Positions 1 to 5,527 of a stretch of DNA of 5,833 nt are shown here, in pieces. Location of the stretch: positions 1 through 5,833 of the forward strand of contig VBMM01000015.1 of assembly GCA_005878415.1 (NCBI GenBank), given 5' to 3'. This stretch comes from Methanobacteriota archaeon. GTDB lineage: Archaea; Thermoplasmatota; Thermoplasmata; RBG-16-68-12. Below the pieces are notes generated by a model that saw only the letters and a list, made by a program, of their open reading frames with translations, did no database searches and had not been told where the DNA came from. Position numbers and translations under genes: made by a program. Numbering within the stretch: the first letter of the stretch is position 1; each line of letters opens with the position of its first letter.

Positions 1-225
1 AAGCTCGTGGAGGAACTCCTCTCGATCGCCCCCGAGGATGCCGGCCTCTCGAAGCTCAAGGTCCGGCTCGCTGCCGACCTCGTGAAGCAGGCCGTGCAAG
101 CGCAGAAGATCGGCACCGCGACACAGATCGTCGAACTCGTCGAGGCACGGATTCCCGCCGTCCATCTCGGCCAGACGGAGAAAGACCTCCTCGCGAAGGC
201 GAAGGAACAAGTCTTCTCGATGTAA
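1..225 (+). CDS. C-terminal fragment of an unrecognised helical protein
   Basis: An open frame enters at the left edge in frame 1 and ends at TAA 223-225, giving 74 residues. There is no stop before the edge, and the only early start-like codon (GTG at 7) has no promoter or ribosome binding site visible, so this is most likely the tail of a longer protein that starts outside the window. The residues are rich in Ala, Leu, Lys, Glu and Val, with no Cys or Trp. The pattern suggests two or three amphipathic helices, with a break at a Pro-containing segment (ARIPAV) about 25 residues before the end. No signal peptide, membrane segment or known motif is visible, and I do not recognise the family. 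Codon use is GC-rich like its neighbours. The stop lies only about 10 bases before the TATA box of the next gene. Confidence 0.7.
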   Translation, partial: KLVEELLSIAPEDAGLSKLKVRLAADLVKQAVQAQKIGTATQIVELVEARIPAVHLGQTEKDLLAKAKEQVFSM

Positions 226-234
226 GGCCACAGA

Positions 235-240
235 TTTATT
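235..240 (+). promoter_or_regulatory. TATA box of the DUF1684 gene
   Basis: TTTATT stands out in GC-rich DNA and its centre is about 29 bases before the ATG at 267. The usual archaeal spacing of about 25-26 bases puts the transcript start near 263, so the mRNA would have a leader of only a few bases. No Shine-Dalgarno sequence precedes the ATG, which fits leaderless or near-leaderless translation. No experimental support is available. Confidence 0.5.
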
Positions 241-266
241 GCGGTCCGTCGGTCTCCTCCGACCCG

Positions 267-836
267 ATGCCGCCGCAGCATTCCCACGACGACTACGTCA
301 AGAGCGTGGAGATGATGCGTCGAGAGAAAGACTACTTTTTCAAGGAGGACCACGAGTCCCCGATCCCGCACGCGTTGCGCGCGAAGTTCGAGGGCCTCGC
401 GTACTATCCGCCGGATCCGAAGTACCGCGTCCGAGCGAGGCTGGTCAAGGACCCGAATCCGCAGAAGGTCGTCCTCGCGACGTCGAAGGGCGTGCCTCGC
501 GACATGGTCCGCTACGGCGTCTTCGAATTCGAGATCGACGGGACCAAGCAACGCCTCGCGGCGTACAAGTCCCTCCCCCAGCCGGGCCATCACCACGAAG
601 ACGAGAGCCTCTTCATGCCGTTCCGCGACGCGACGTCGGGGAAGGGGACGTACGGTGCCGCGCGGTACCTCGACATCGAGGAACTTCCCACGGACGAGTA
701 CGTGATCGACTTCAATCTCGCGTACAACCCATACTGCGCGTACAGCGAGGACTACGTGTGCCCCTTCCCGCCGCGGGAGAACTGGCTGTCCATCCCGATC
801 CGCGCGGGCGAGAAGAACTTCCCGCTGAAGGCGTGA
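267..836 (+). CDS. DUF1684 family protein (PF07920), function unknown
   Basis: This 189-residue protein matches the DUF1684 family by several signature blocks. They are KDYFF (21-25) followed by SPIP (31-34), FEGLAYYPPD (41-50), the strand FEFEIDG (86-92), LFMPFRD followed by a GKGTYGAARYLDIE block (115-138), and the C-terminal hallmark running from DFNLAYNPYCAY to the IPIRAGEK ending (148-183). Length is normal for the family. It has no signal peptide or membrane helix, so it is probably cytosolic. The biochemical role of DUF1684 proteins is not established, and I assign none. A cluster HHH (108-110) lies just before the conserved LFMPF block, where I recall most relatives having a Gly-rich or aromatic turn. 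The start at ATG 267 is supported by the TATA box spacing; a later Met pair (residues 16-17) is possible but would remove only a weakly conserved stretch. The gene is convergent with the GTPase gene, with 16 bases between stops. Confidence 0.92.
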   Translation: MPPQHSHDDYVKSVEMMRREKDYFFKEDHESPIPHALRAKFEGLAYYPPDPKYRVRARLVKDPNPQKVVLATSKGVPRDMVRYGVFEFEIDGTKQRLAAYKSLPQPGHHHEDESLFMPFRDATSGKGTYGAARYLDIEELPTDEYVIDFNLAYNPYCAYSEDYVCPFPPRENWLSIPIRAGEKNFPLKA

Positions 837-852
837 GGCTCGCACGCAAACT

Positions 853-1683
853 TTAGAGGTCCGGCCCGTCGAGCCACCCGAGCCGACGGTCGCGGTTCGC
901 CTCGATCTCTTCGGGCGCCTTGAAGTCCTGCTCGACCGTGGCGAGGCGGTTGATCAGGGCGCGGATCGCCTCGGCGGTCGGCGCGCGCACGTCGAGGCCC
1001 GCGAGTCCGAGCTGGCGCTTCACGATCGGCATGCCCGTCTCGACGCCGCCCATGCGGTAGCAGAAGTCCGTCATGATCTTGTCCGTCACCCGGATCAGGC
1101 GATCGACCGGCTCCTGCGGCGGCGTCACCAAGTCGATGTGTTTCACGGCGTGGTGGGCCGCGCGGAGGATCTGGTCTCCGAGCGCCTTGAAGGCCGACTC
1201 GACCTTGTCCCCCGTCTTCGCGGACGTCAGGATGCCGGGACACGTATACTTCTGCGCGAGGAAATACAGGTACTCTTCCGCCCAGACGCGGTCCTCGGCC
1301 AAGTCGGACTTGTTCGCGGCCAGGACCATCGGGATGACGCCGGCGAGGCGCCAGACGGCGGGCATCCAGTAGTCGTCGATCGCGCGGCGGCTTTCGGCGC
1401 TCGTGACGTCGTACACGACGAGGACGCCCTGGGCGCCCTTGATCGCGGTCTCCTGGACGCCGCTGTATCCTTTCTGCCCGAGGACGTCCCAGATTTGCAT
1501 GATCATCTCGACCTCGTCGAGGGCCGAGCCGACGTTCACGCTCTTCTTCGAGACCTTCGTGCCGACGGTCGTGATGTAGTCGTCCGAGTACTGATCGACG
1601 ACGAATCGGCGGACGAGCGACGTCTTCCCGACGCCGCCGTCCCCGAGGAGGACGACCTTGACCTTGAACGGTTCCCGGGCCAT
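853..1683 (-). CDS. Ras/Rab-like small GTPase with C-terminal extension
   Basis: From ATG 1683 the product has 276 residues. The G domain (about 1-170) shows all five GTPase motifs: P-loop GDGGVGKT (14-21, Lys20 and Thr21), switch I TTVG with the Mg-contacting Thr39, G3 as WDVLGQ (65-70, Asp66 and catalytic-position Gln70), G4 NKSD (124-127) and G5 TSAK (153-156). It should bind and hydrolyse GTP as a regulatory switch; partner and pathway are unknown. Two things are odd. G3 carries Leu68 where Ras and Rab have the near-invariant Ala of DTAGQ. In addition, about 100 residues (177-276) follow the G domain, apparently helical, including an FCYRMGG segment, GMPIVKRQ and a terminal NRDRRLGWL. I do not recognise this extension. 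The C-terminus (GPDL) lacks a Cys for prenylation, so membrane anchoring of eukaryotic type is not expected. An upstream GTG at 1707 would add eight residues but lies too close to the TATA box, so ATG 1683 is preferred. Confidence 0.93.
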   Translation of the reverse strand: MAREPFKVKVVLLGDGGVGKTSLVRRFVVDQYSDDYITTVGTKVSKKSVNVGSALDEVEMIMQIWDVLGQKGYSGVQETAIKGAQGVLVVYDVTSAESRRAIDDYWMPAVWRLAGVIPMVLAANKSDLAEDRVWAEEYLYFLAQKYTCPGILTSAKTGDKVESAFKALGDQILRAAHHAVKHIDLVTPPQEPVDRLIRVTDKIMTDFCYRMGGVETGMPIVKRQLGLAGLDVRAPTAEAIRALINRLATVEQDFKAPEEIEANRDRRLGWLDGPDL

Positions 1684-1715
1684 GGAGGGCGCCTCGCCAT
1701 CCTGCACGTCCCTTC

Positions 1716-1721
1716 TTTAAT
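1716..1721 (-). promoter_or_regulatory. TATA box of the GTPase gene
   Basis: Read on the minus strand this is ATTAAA within an AT-rich patch (CGATTAAAGAAG) in the 162-base spacer between the acetyltransferase stop and the GTPase start. Its centre is about 35 bases before ATG 1683, so transcription would start near 1693 with a leader of about 10 bases. That spacing excludes the alternative GTG start at 1707, which would lie upstream of the transcript start. A second AT-rich patch (ATAAT on the minus strand, near 1747-1751) could be a weaker alternative. The rest of the spacer holds nothing else I can identify. Confidence 0.5.
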
Positions 1722-1845
1722 CGTTCCCCGTGGTTCTCAGGGACCGGATTATTGCCCGGAGGCACGACGCTTAGGGGGCTTCCGGCCGAGGCTGCGCCGG
1801 ACCGCCGAGAAGTTCCTGGGATCGCGAACGGCAGCCGGCTCCGTC

Positions 1846-2790
1846 CTAGAAATCGTCCGTGGGATACTGGACGAAGCGACCCGAGGTTCCTCCGAAGAGC
1901 CGAGGCAGATCGGCCGTGCGGATCTCGTCGGTCAAGGAAAGGGCCATCGTCGTGTCGGGGATGGGCCCGTCCACGGAGTAGCCGAGTCGGCGGAATCGAG
2001 CCGCGTCCTCTTCGGCCGTGATCCAGTTGACGGTCGCGAGGTCCCGCCGCGAACGCGATTCCATGAGCGTCACCGCCCCGCGGAAATCCCGGAAGTTCGG
2101 GGCGACGACCTCCTCCATGGTCACGCCCTCGTGCGGTCGCGTGCGGAGGTACCCGACGACCTCGCGTCCGCGAACGAGGACGCGAAATCGCTCGAGGTAG
2201 TCGTGGCGTCGGCGGAGGCTCCATTCGAGGAACTTGGCCGGCCGCTCCGTCCATCCGAGCATCTTCCGGGTGTGCGTACGGTAGAGGGCATGGATCGCCG
2301 GCACGTCGGGCCGCGATGCGGCACGGAGGCGGTATCCCTTGGGTGGGGTGCGACCGGTGACCCGTCGCACGGCGCTTCGGAACGGCGCGAGATCCGCGTA
2401 GCCCATCTTCGCGTAGACCCCGTACCCTCGGATGTTCCGGCTCGTCGTCAACGTCGAGATTCGAAAGCCGAGCTCGCGGAGGCGGGTGTGGGCCGCGTCC
2501 ATGAGGCGATGGGCGAATCCTTGCCCCCAAACGGACGGATGCGAGCAGACGCCGGCCACGCCGCCGACCTCCTCGACGCCGCTCGCCAAGCGGACGGGGA
2601 ACCGCAACGGAACGACCTGCGCGAGGACCCGCCCGCGTTCCTCCGCATACAGGGCGAACTCCTTCAGGTACCGGGGGTCGCTCGACCGGACCCGACCGAT
2701 CGTCGCCTCGTCCCACGCGCTCCCGAACGCGACGACGCTGAGCCGGAATGCATCGACCGGATCGATCTCGTCGTACGTGCGCACCTTCAT
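1846..2790 (-). CDS. GNAT family N-acetyltransferase, two-lobed, Eis-like
   Basis: This 314-residue protein carries a GNAT fold in its N-terminal half. The acetyl-CoA site lies at residues 74-100: strand EVGGVAGVCSHP followed by the pyrophosphate loop WGQGFAHRLM (Q90, G91, A93), matching the family pattern Q/R-x-x-G-x-G/A. The typical distal element is YGVYAKMGY (123-131). Residues about 155-314 look like a second, degenerate GNAT lobe lacking the acetyl-CoA loop, as in the N-terminal and middle lobes of Eis-type acetyltransferases. The third, SCP2-like domain of mycobacterial Eis is absent; that protein is about 400 residues. The protein ends exactly on Phe after PTDD. In Eis the terminal Phe carboxylate is reported as a catalytic base, so the end may be functional; this is inference. 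It would transfer acetyl from acetyl-CoA to an amine, substrate unknown. ATG 2790 lies 13 bases after the tRNA-Ser gene, and no separate TATA box is visible, so the two are probably co-transcribed. Confidence 0.93.
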   Translation of the reverse strand: MKVRTYDEIDPVDAFRLSVVAFGSAWDEATIGRVRSSDPRYLKEFALYAEERGRVLAQVVPLRFPVRLASGVEEVGGVAGVCSHPSVWGQGFAHRLMDAAHTRLRELGFRISTLTTSRNIRGYGVYAKMGYADLAPFRSAVRRVTGRTPPKGYRLRAASRPDVPAIHALYRTHTRKMLGWTERPAKFLEWSLRRRHDYLERFRVLVRGREVVGYLRTRPHEGVTMEEVVAPNFRDFRGAVTLMESRSRRDLATVNWITAEEDAARFRRLGYSVDGPIPDTTMALSLTDEIRTADLPRLFGGTSGRFVQYPTDDF

Positions 2791-2803
2791 GGTCCGACAA
2801 CCG

Positions 2804-2886
2804 CGCGGGGAGGGGGATTTGAACCCCCGAGCGCAGAGCGCACGGGGTTAGCAACCCCGCGCCCTACCAGGCTAGGCGATCCCCGC
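2804..2886 (-). tRNA. tRNA-Ser (anticodon GCT)
   Basis: The complete cloverleaf reads on the minus strand. The acceptor GCGGGGA (2886-2880) pairs with TCCCCGC (2811-2805), with discriminator G at 2804. The D-stem GCCT/GGGC follows T8 and C9. The anticodon stem CGGGG/CCCCG holds loop TTGCTAA, with anticodon GCT at 2852-2850, decoding AGC and AGT codons. There is a long class II variable arm with a GCGC-TCT-GCGC hairpin. The T-stem GGGGG/CCCCC has loop TTCAAAT. The long variable arm and G73 agree with archaeal serine tRNA identity. There is no intron, and CCA is not encoded. It lies 13 bases upstream of the acetyltransferase gene on the same strand. Confidence 0.97.
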
Positions 2887-2910
2887 AGGCGCGGCCCATC
2901 GAGGACCGGG

Positions 2911-2925
2911 CTATAAACGCTTTCG
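2911..2925 (-). promoter_or_regulatory. tRNA-Ser promoter (BRE plus TATA box)
   Basis: The minus strand reads CGAAAG, then CGTT, then TATAG, with TTTATA as the TATA core at 2917-2912. The TATA core is about 26-28 bases before the tRNA 5' end at 2886, the standard archaeal distance to the transcript start, so the precursor would have almost no 5' leader. The purine-rich CGAAAG occupies the BRE position bound by TFB. The same CGAAAG/TATAG pair recurs in front of the rRNA gene in this window. Confidence 0.75.
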
Positions 2926-3022
2926 GGACTCGCCCGCTCCAGGTCCGCGACGCCACGGTGCACCGGAGAAAATCGCCCGAAGCCGCAAACCTGCGCTTCG
3001 TTGGACGGTTGCTGAGGATAAC

Positions 3023-3029
3023 ATTATTA
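3023..3029 (+). promoter_or_regulatory. TATA box of the trehalose synthase/phosphatase gene
   Basis: ATTATTA is the strongest AT-rich patch in the spacer between the tRNA and the trehalose gene, preceded by a purine-rich GAGGATAAC that could serve as BRE. A start about 25 bases downstream falls at about 3050-3052. This gives either a leader of about 85 bases to ATG 3137, or a leaderless transcript beginning at ATG 3050. Confidence 0.5.
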
Positions 3030-3129
3030 CGCCGGGTGCTTCGTGAGGAATGCAAGTCCCTCGTACGATCGCAAGCTACGGGCTCCCGCGTGACGCCCCG
3101 TTCGGCTCCTCGCGAATCGCATTGGGTTC

Positions 3130-3134
3130 GGTGA
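3130..3134 (+). promoter_or_regulatory. Possible Shine-Dalgarno before the ATG at 3137
   Basis: GGTGA is complementary to the usual archaeal 16S 3' tail (TCACC), with two bases before ATG 3137. The spacing is short but workable because GGTGA pairs with the downstream part of the anti-SD. It supports 3137 over ATG 3050, where GAGGA (3045-3049) abuts the start codon with no spacer at all. The 16S 3' end itself is outside the window. Confidence 0.35.
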
Positions 3135-3136
3135 CC

Positions 3137-5317
3137 ATGACCCTCCTCCTCGTATCGAATCGCCTCCCCGTCACGCTGAAACGGGTCGGGGACCGGCTCG
3201 ACGTCCGCGTGAATCCGGGCGGCGTCGCGGCGGGCCTCGCGTCCTTCTATCGGGAGCACGGCGCGCGCTGGTTCGGCTGGCCCGGCGATGTCGCGCCTTC
3301 CGAGTCTCGCGAGATCGCGACGCGGCTCGCGAAGGAGTTCGACTGCCATCCCGTGTTCCTCTCGAAGCACCTCGCGCGGTCCTTCTATGCCGGCTTCTCG
3401 AACGGGACGTTGTGGCCCCTGTTCCATTCCTTCTCGACGTACGCGCGCTACTCGGCGTCGGAGTGGGCCGCGTACCGCGAGGTGAACGAGCGCTTTGCCG
3501 ACGAAGTCGCGCATGCGCTCAGCCCGGATGACGTCGTATGGATTCACGACTACCAGCTGCTCCTCGTGCCGCAGATGATCCGGGAGCGCGTTCCCGACGC
3601 GCGGATCGGATTCTTCCTGCATATCCCGTTCCCGCCGTACGACGTCTTCCGTCTCCTGCCGTGGCACCGCGAACTCCTGCGTGGCGTGCTCGGCGCCGAC
3701 CTGGTCGGGTTCCACACGTACGATTACATGCGCACGTTCGTCGGGAGCGTGCGGCGTGGCCTCGGATACGAGAGTCGCATCGGGACGATCACGGCGGACC
3801 ACCGCGTCGTCCAGGCCGACGTCTTCCCGCTGGGGATCGACGTCGAGACGTTCGCCTCCGCGCCGGTCGGACCGGCGGCGGTCAGTTCGATCGCGCGGCT
3901 CCGCAAGGCCCTCGGGTCGTCGAAGCTCGTCTTCTCGATTTCCCGCCTCGACTACACGAAGGGCATCCCGGAGCAGCTCGAGGCGTTCGGCCGGTTCCTC
4001 GAGTCGCATCCGGAGTGGCGCCGCAAGGTGGCGTACGTCCTCGCCGTCGTCCCGTCGCGGGAGCGCGTAGCCGAGTACGCCCGCCTCAAGCGGGAGATCG
4101 ACGAGCGGGTCGGCCGCATCAACAGCCGCTACGGGACGCTCGCGTGGACGCCCATTCGGTATCTGTACCGCCAACTCGACTTCGAAGAGCTCCTGGGCCT
4201 CTACCGGGCGAGCGACGTCGCCCTGATCACACCCCTCCGGGACGGCATGAACCTCGTCGCGAAGGAGTACGTCGCCTCGAGGCAGGAGCCGGACGGCGTA
4301 CTCATCCTGAGCGAGATGGCCGGTGCCTCGCGGGAGCTGCTCGAGGCGCTCGTCGTGAACCCGAACGATGCGGACGAGATCGTGAGCGCGATCGGCCGCG
4401 CGCTGACGATGCCCGTCGAGGAGCAGGCGGCCCGCATCCGGGCGATGCAGGACCGCCTCCGACGATACGACGCGCGGACCTGGGCGATGCGGTTCCTCGA
4501 ACGTCTCGACGACGTCGTCCGGCTCTCGCAGGACCTCGCCGTCAAGCGACTCTCCGCCGCACACCGGGATCAGATCCGCCAAGCTTACCGCAGCGCAAGG
4601 AGTCGTCTCCTCCTCCTCGACTACGACGGCACCCTCGTCCCGTTCTCCATCGACCGCGATGCCGTCCCCCCAGACCCGGGGGTTGCCCGGATCCTCAAGG
4701 ACCTCGCGTCCGACTCCGCAAACCATGTCGCGTTGGTGAGTGGCCGCTCCCGCCGGGATCTGGCCCGGTGGTTCGGCGAGATTCCCATCACCCTGATCGG
4801 AGAGCACGGCGCATGGGTGCGCGACCGCACGGACCGCGAGTGGAAGGCGATGCTCTCCGCGGACGTGGAGTGGAAGGATCGAGTGCGGCCGTTCATCGAT
4901 CGCTTCGTCGAGCGGCTGCCCGGCTCCGCCGTCGAAGAGAAGGACTTCTCGCTCGCATGGCACTACCGTTCGGTCGACATCGAGACGGGGACGGCCGCGG
5001 CGAGGGAGCTCGTCGACGTCTTGACGTCGCTCACCGCGAGCCTCGACCTGCAGGTCCTCTCCGGGAATCGTGTCGTCGAAATTCGCCGCGGTGGGGTGAA
5101 CAAGGGCACGTACTTCGCGACTCGTCTTGCGCGGGAGCCGTGGGACTTCCTCCTTGCGGCGGGCGACGATTGGACCGACGAGGCGATGTTCGCGGTCCTC
5201 CCGCCCACGGCGTTTTCGGTCCGCGTCGGTGTCGCTCCGTCCGCCGCCCGCTTCAACGTGGAGAGCGACCGGGATGTCATCGAGCTCCTCGAATCCCTGA
5301 CGAAGCCACCGCCGTGA
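3137..5317 (+). CDS. tpsp: Bifunctional trehalose-6-phosphate synthase/phosphatase
   Basis: This 726-residue cytosolic fusion makes trehalose in two steps. The N-terminal GT20 domain (about 1-470) joins nucleotide-glucose to glucose-6-phosphate. The C-terminal HAD domain (about 485-726) removes the phosphate. Synthase residues match E. coli OtsA with a constant +8 offset: Asp138 in WIHDYQ, His162 in FFLHIPFP, Arg270 and Lys275 in SISRLDYTKG, Asp369 in LRDGMN and Glu377. The usual VDRLDY is SISRLDY here. Phosphatase motifs are complete: DYDGT (495-499, nucleophile Asp495), SGR (535-537), Lys656 in VNKG and GDDWTDE (676-682). Both activities are therefore expected. The nucleotide donor (UDP-, ADP- or GDP-glucose) cannot be read from sequence. 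The start at ATG 3137 is chosen because MTLLLVSNRLPV is the normal beginning of the family. ATG 3050 would add 29 residues with lower third-position GC (21 of 29 codons, against 31 of the first 35 after 3137). The gene is monocistronic as far as visible. Confidence 0.96.
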   Translation: MTLLLVSNRLPVTLKRVGDRLDVRVNPGGVAAGLASFYREHGARWFGWPGDVAPSESREIATRLAKEFDCHPVFLSKHLARSFYAGFSNGTLWPLFHSFSTYARYSASEWAAYREVNERFADEVAHALSPDDVVWIHDYQLLLVPQMIRERVPDARIGFFLHIPFPPYDVFRLLPWHRELLRGVLGADLVGFHTYDYMRTFVGSVRRGLGYESRIGTITADHRVVQADVFPLGIDVETFASAPVGPAAVSSIARLRKALGSSKLVFSISRLDYTKGIPEQLEAFGRFLESHPEWRRKVAYVLAVVPSRERVAEYARLKREIDERVGRINSRYGTLAWTPIRYLYRQLDFEELLGLYRASDVALITPLRDGMNLVAKEYVASRQEPDGVLILSEMAGASRELLEALVVNPNDADEIVSAIGRALTMPVEEQAARIRAMQDRLRRYDARTWAMRFLERLDDVVRLSQDLAVKRLSAAHRDQIRQAYRSARSRLLLLDYDGTLVPFSIDRDAVPPDPGVARILKDLASDSANHVALVSGRSRRDLARWFGEIPITLIGEHGAWVRDRTDREWKAMLSADVEWKDRVRPFIDRFVERLPGSAVEEKDFSLAWHYRSVDIETGTAAARELVDVLTSLTASLDLQVLSGNRVVEIRRGGVNKGTYFATRLAREPWDFLLAAGDDWTDEAMFAVLPPTAFSVRVGVAPSAARFNVESDRDVIELLESLTKPPP

Positions 5318-5484
5318 CAACTCATACCAGAGGTTCAAGAACGGGTCGAGGGGTTGAGCTTCGGCGGGCCCCGCTCGGGCCCGTCATCCCGATTCGAGCG
5401 GTCTCGGACGAGCTACAAGGCGGGATGTCCGATCCCCGTTGGTATCAGTACTGCTAGGCGCGCGGACTCCATGTGAAGCGAAGT
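5318..5484 (+). other. Spacer after the trehalose gene with hairpin potential
   Basis: No credible gene lies between the trehalose stop and the rRNA promoter. The stretch contains several complementary segments. ATACCA (5324-5329) can pair with TGGTAT (5440-5445), enclosing CGGGCCC/GGGCCCG (5365-5371 with 5377-5383) and CATCCCG/CGGGATG (5385-5391 with 5421-5427). Inside the latter is TTCGAG/CTCGGA (5393-5398 with 5403-5408). It may be a structured 3' end of the trehalose mRNA, a small RNA, or chance pairing in GC-rich DNA. I see no TATA box just upstream and no T-tract terminator. It matches no RNA family I know. Confidence 0.35.
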
Positions 5485-5527
5485 CGAAAGACTCATATAG
5501 CTCCCTCCGGTATCTGTTGAAAGACTC
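5483..5527 (+). repeat. 12-base direct repeat at the rRNA promoter
   Basis: GTCGAAAGACTC (5483-5494) recurs as GTTGAAAGACTC (5516-5527), 11 of 12 identical and 33 bases apart, about three DNA turns. The first copy provides the BRE of the rRNA promoter; the second falls at the predicted transcript start. This could be a duplicated promoter element or paired binding sites for a regulator. Confidence 0.6.
5485..5500 (+). promoter_or_regulatory. rRNA promoter (BRE plus TATA box)
   Basis: CGAAAG (5485-5490), then ACTCA, then TATAG (5496-5500) closely copies the tRNA-Ser promoter of this window (spacing five instead of four). Using the tRNA distance of 25 bases from the end of TATAG to the transcript start, rRNA transcription should begin near 5522-5525, about 250 bases before mature 16S. 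It is the only strong AT-rich box on the plus strand between the trehalose stop and the leader. Confidence 0.7.

Noticed and set aside
752..2854. 700-residue minus-strand open frame across the GTPase, acetyltransferase and part of the tRNA
   Set aside because: Arg/Gly/Pro-rich low-information translation in a different frame from two well-recognised genes; a shadow of high GC.
1846..2886. GNAT next to a tRNA as a tRNA-acetylating toxin (TacT/AtaT type)
   Set aside because: Those toxins are single-domain proteins of about 160-180 residues with a small antitoxin gene next door. This protein has two lobes, 314 residues and no antitoxin.
2804..2886. tRNA-Ser as an integration site for a mobile element
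   Set aside because: I saw no second copy of the tRNA 3' end, no integrase and no change of composition on either side within the window.
1138..2916. 592-residue plus-strand open frame opposite the GTPase and acetyltransferase
   Set aside because: No domain, no promoter or ribosome binding site, and it covers the whole tRNA; a shadow frame.
2864..5338. 824-residue open frame on the minus strand opposite the trehalose gene
   Set aside because: It is a mirror of a GC-rich gene: composition dominated by Arg, Glu, Asp, Val and Pro without motifs, opposite a frame with complete catalytic residues, and it overlaps the tRNA.
3538..5457. 639-residue plus-strand frame overlapping the trehalose gene and the spacer
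   Set aside because: Arg/Pro-rich +1 shadow of the trehalose frame; it begins inside the GT20 domain with no start signals.
5318..5484. A tRNA or box C/D RNA in the spacer before the rRNA promoter
   Set aside because: TTCAAGA and TTCGAGC resemble T-loops but are not flanked by matching stems, and no C/D box pairs with correct spacing were found.
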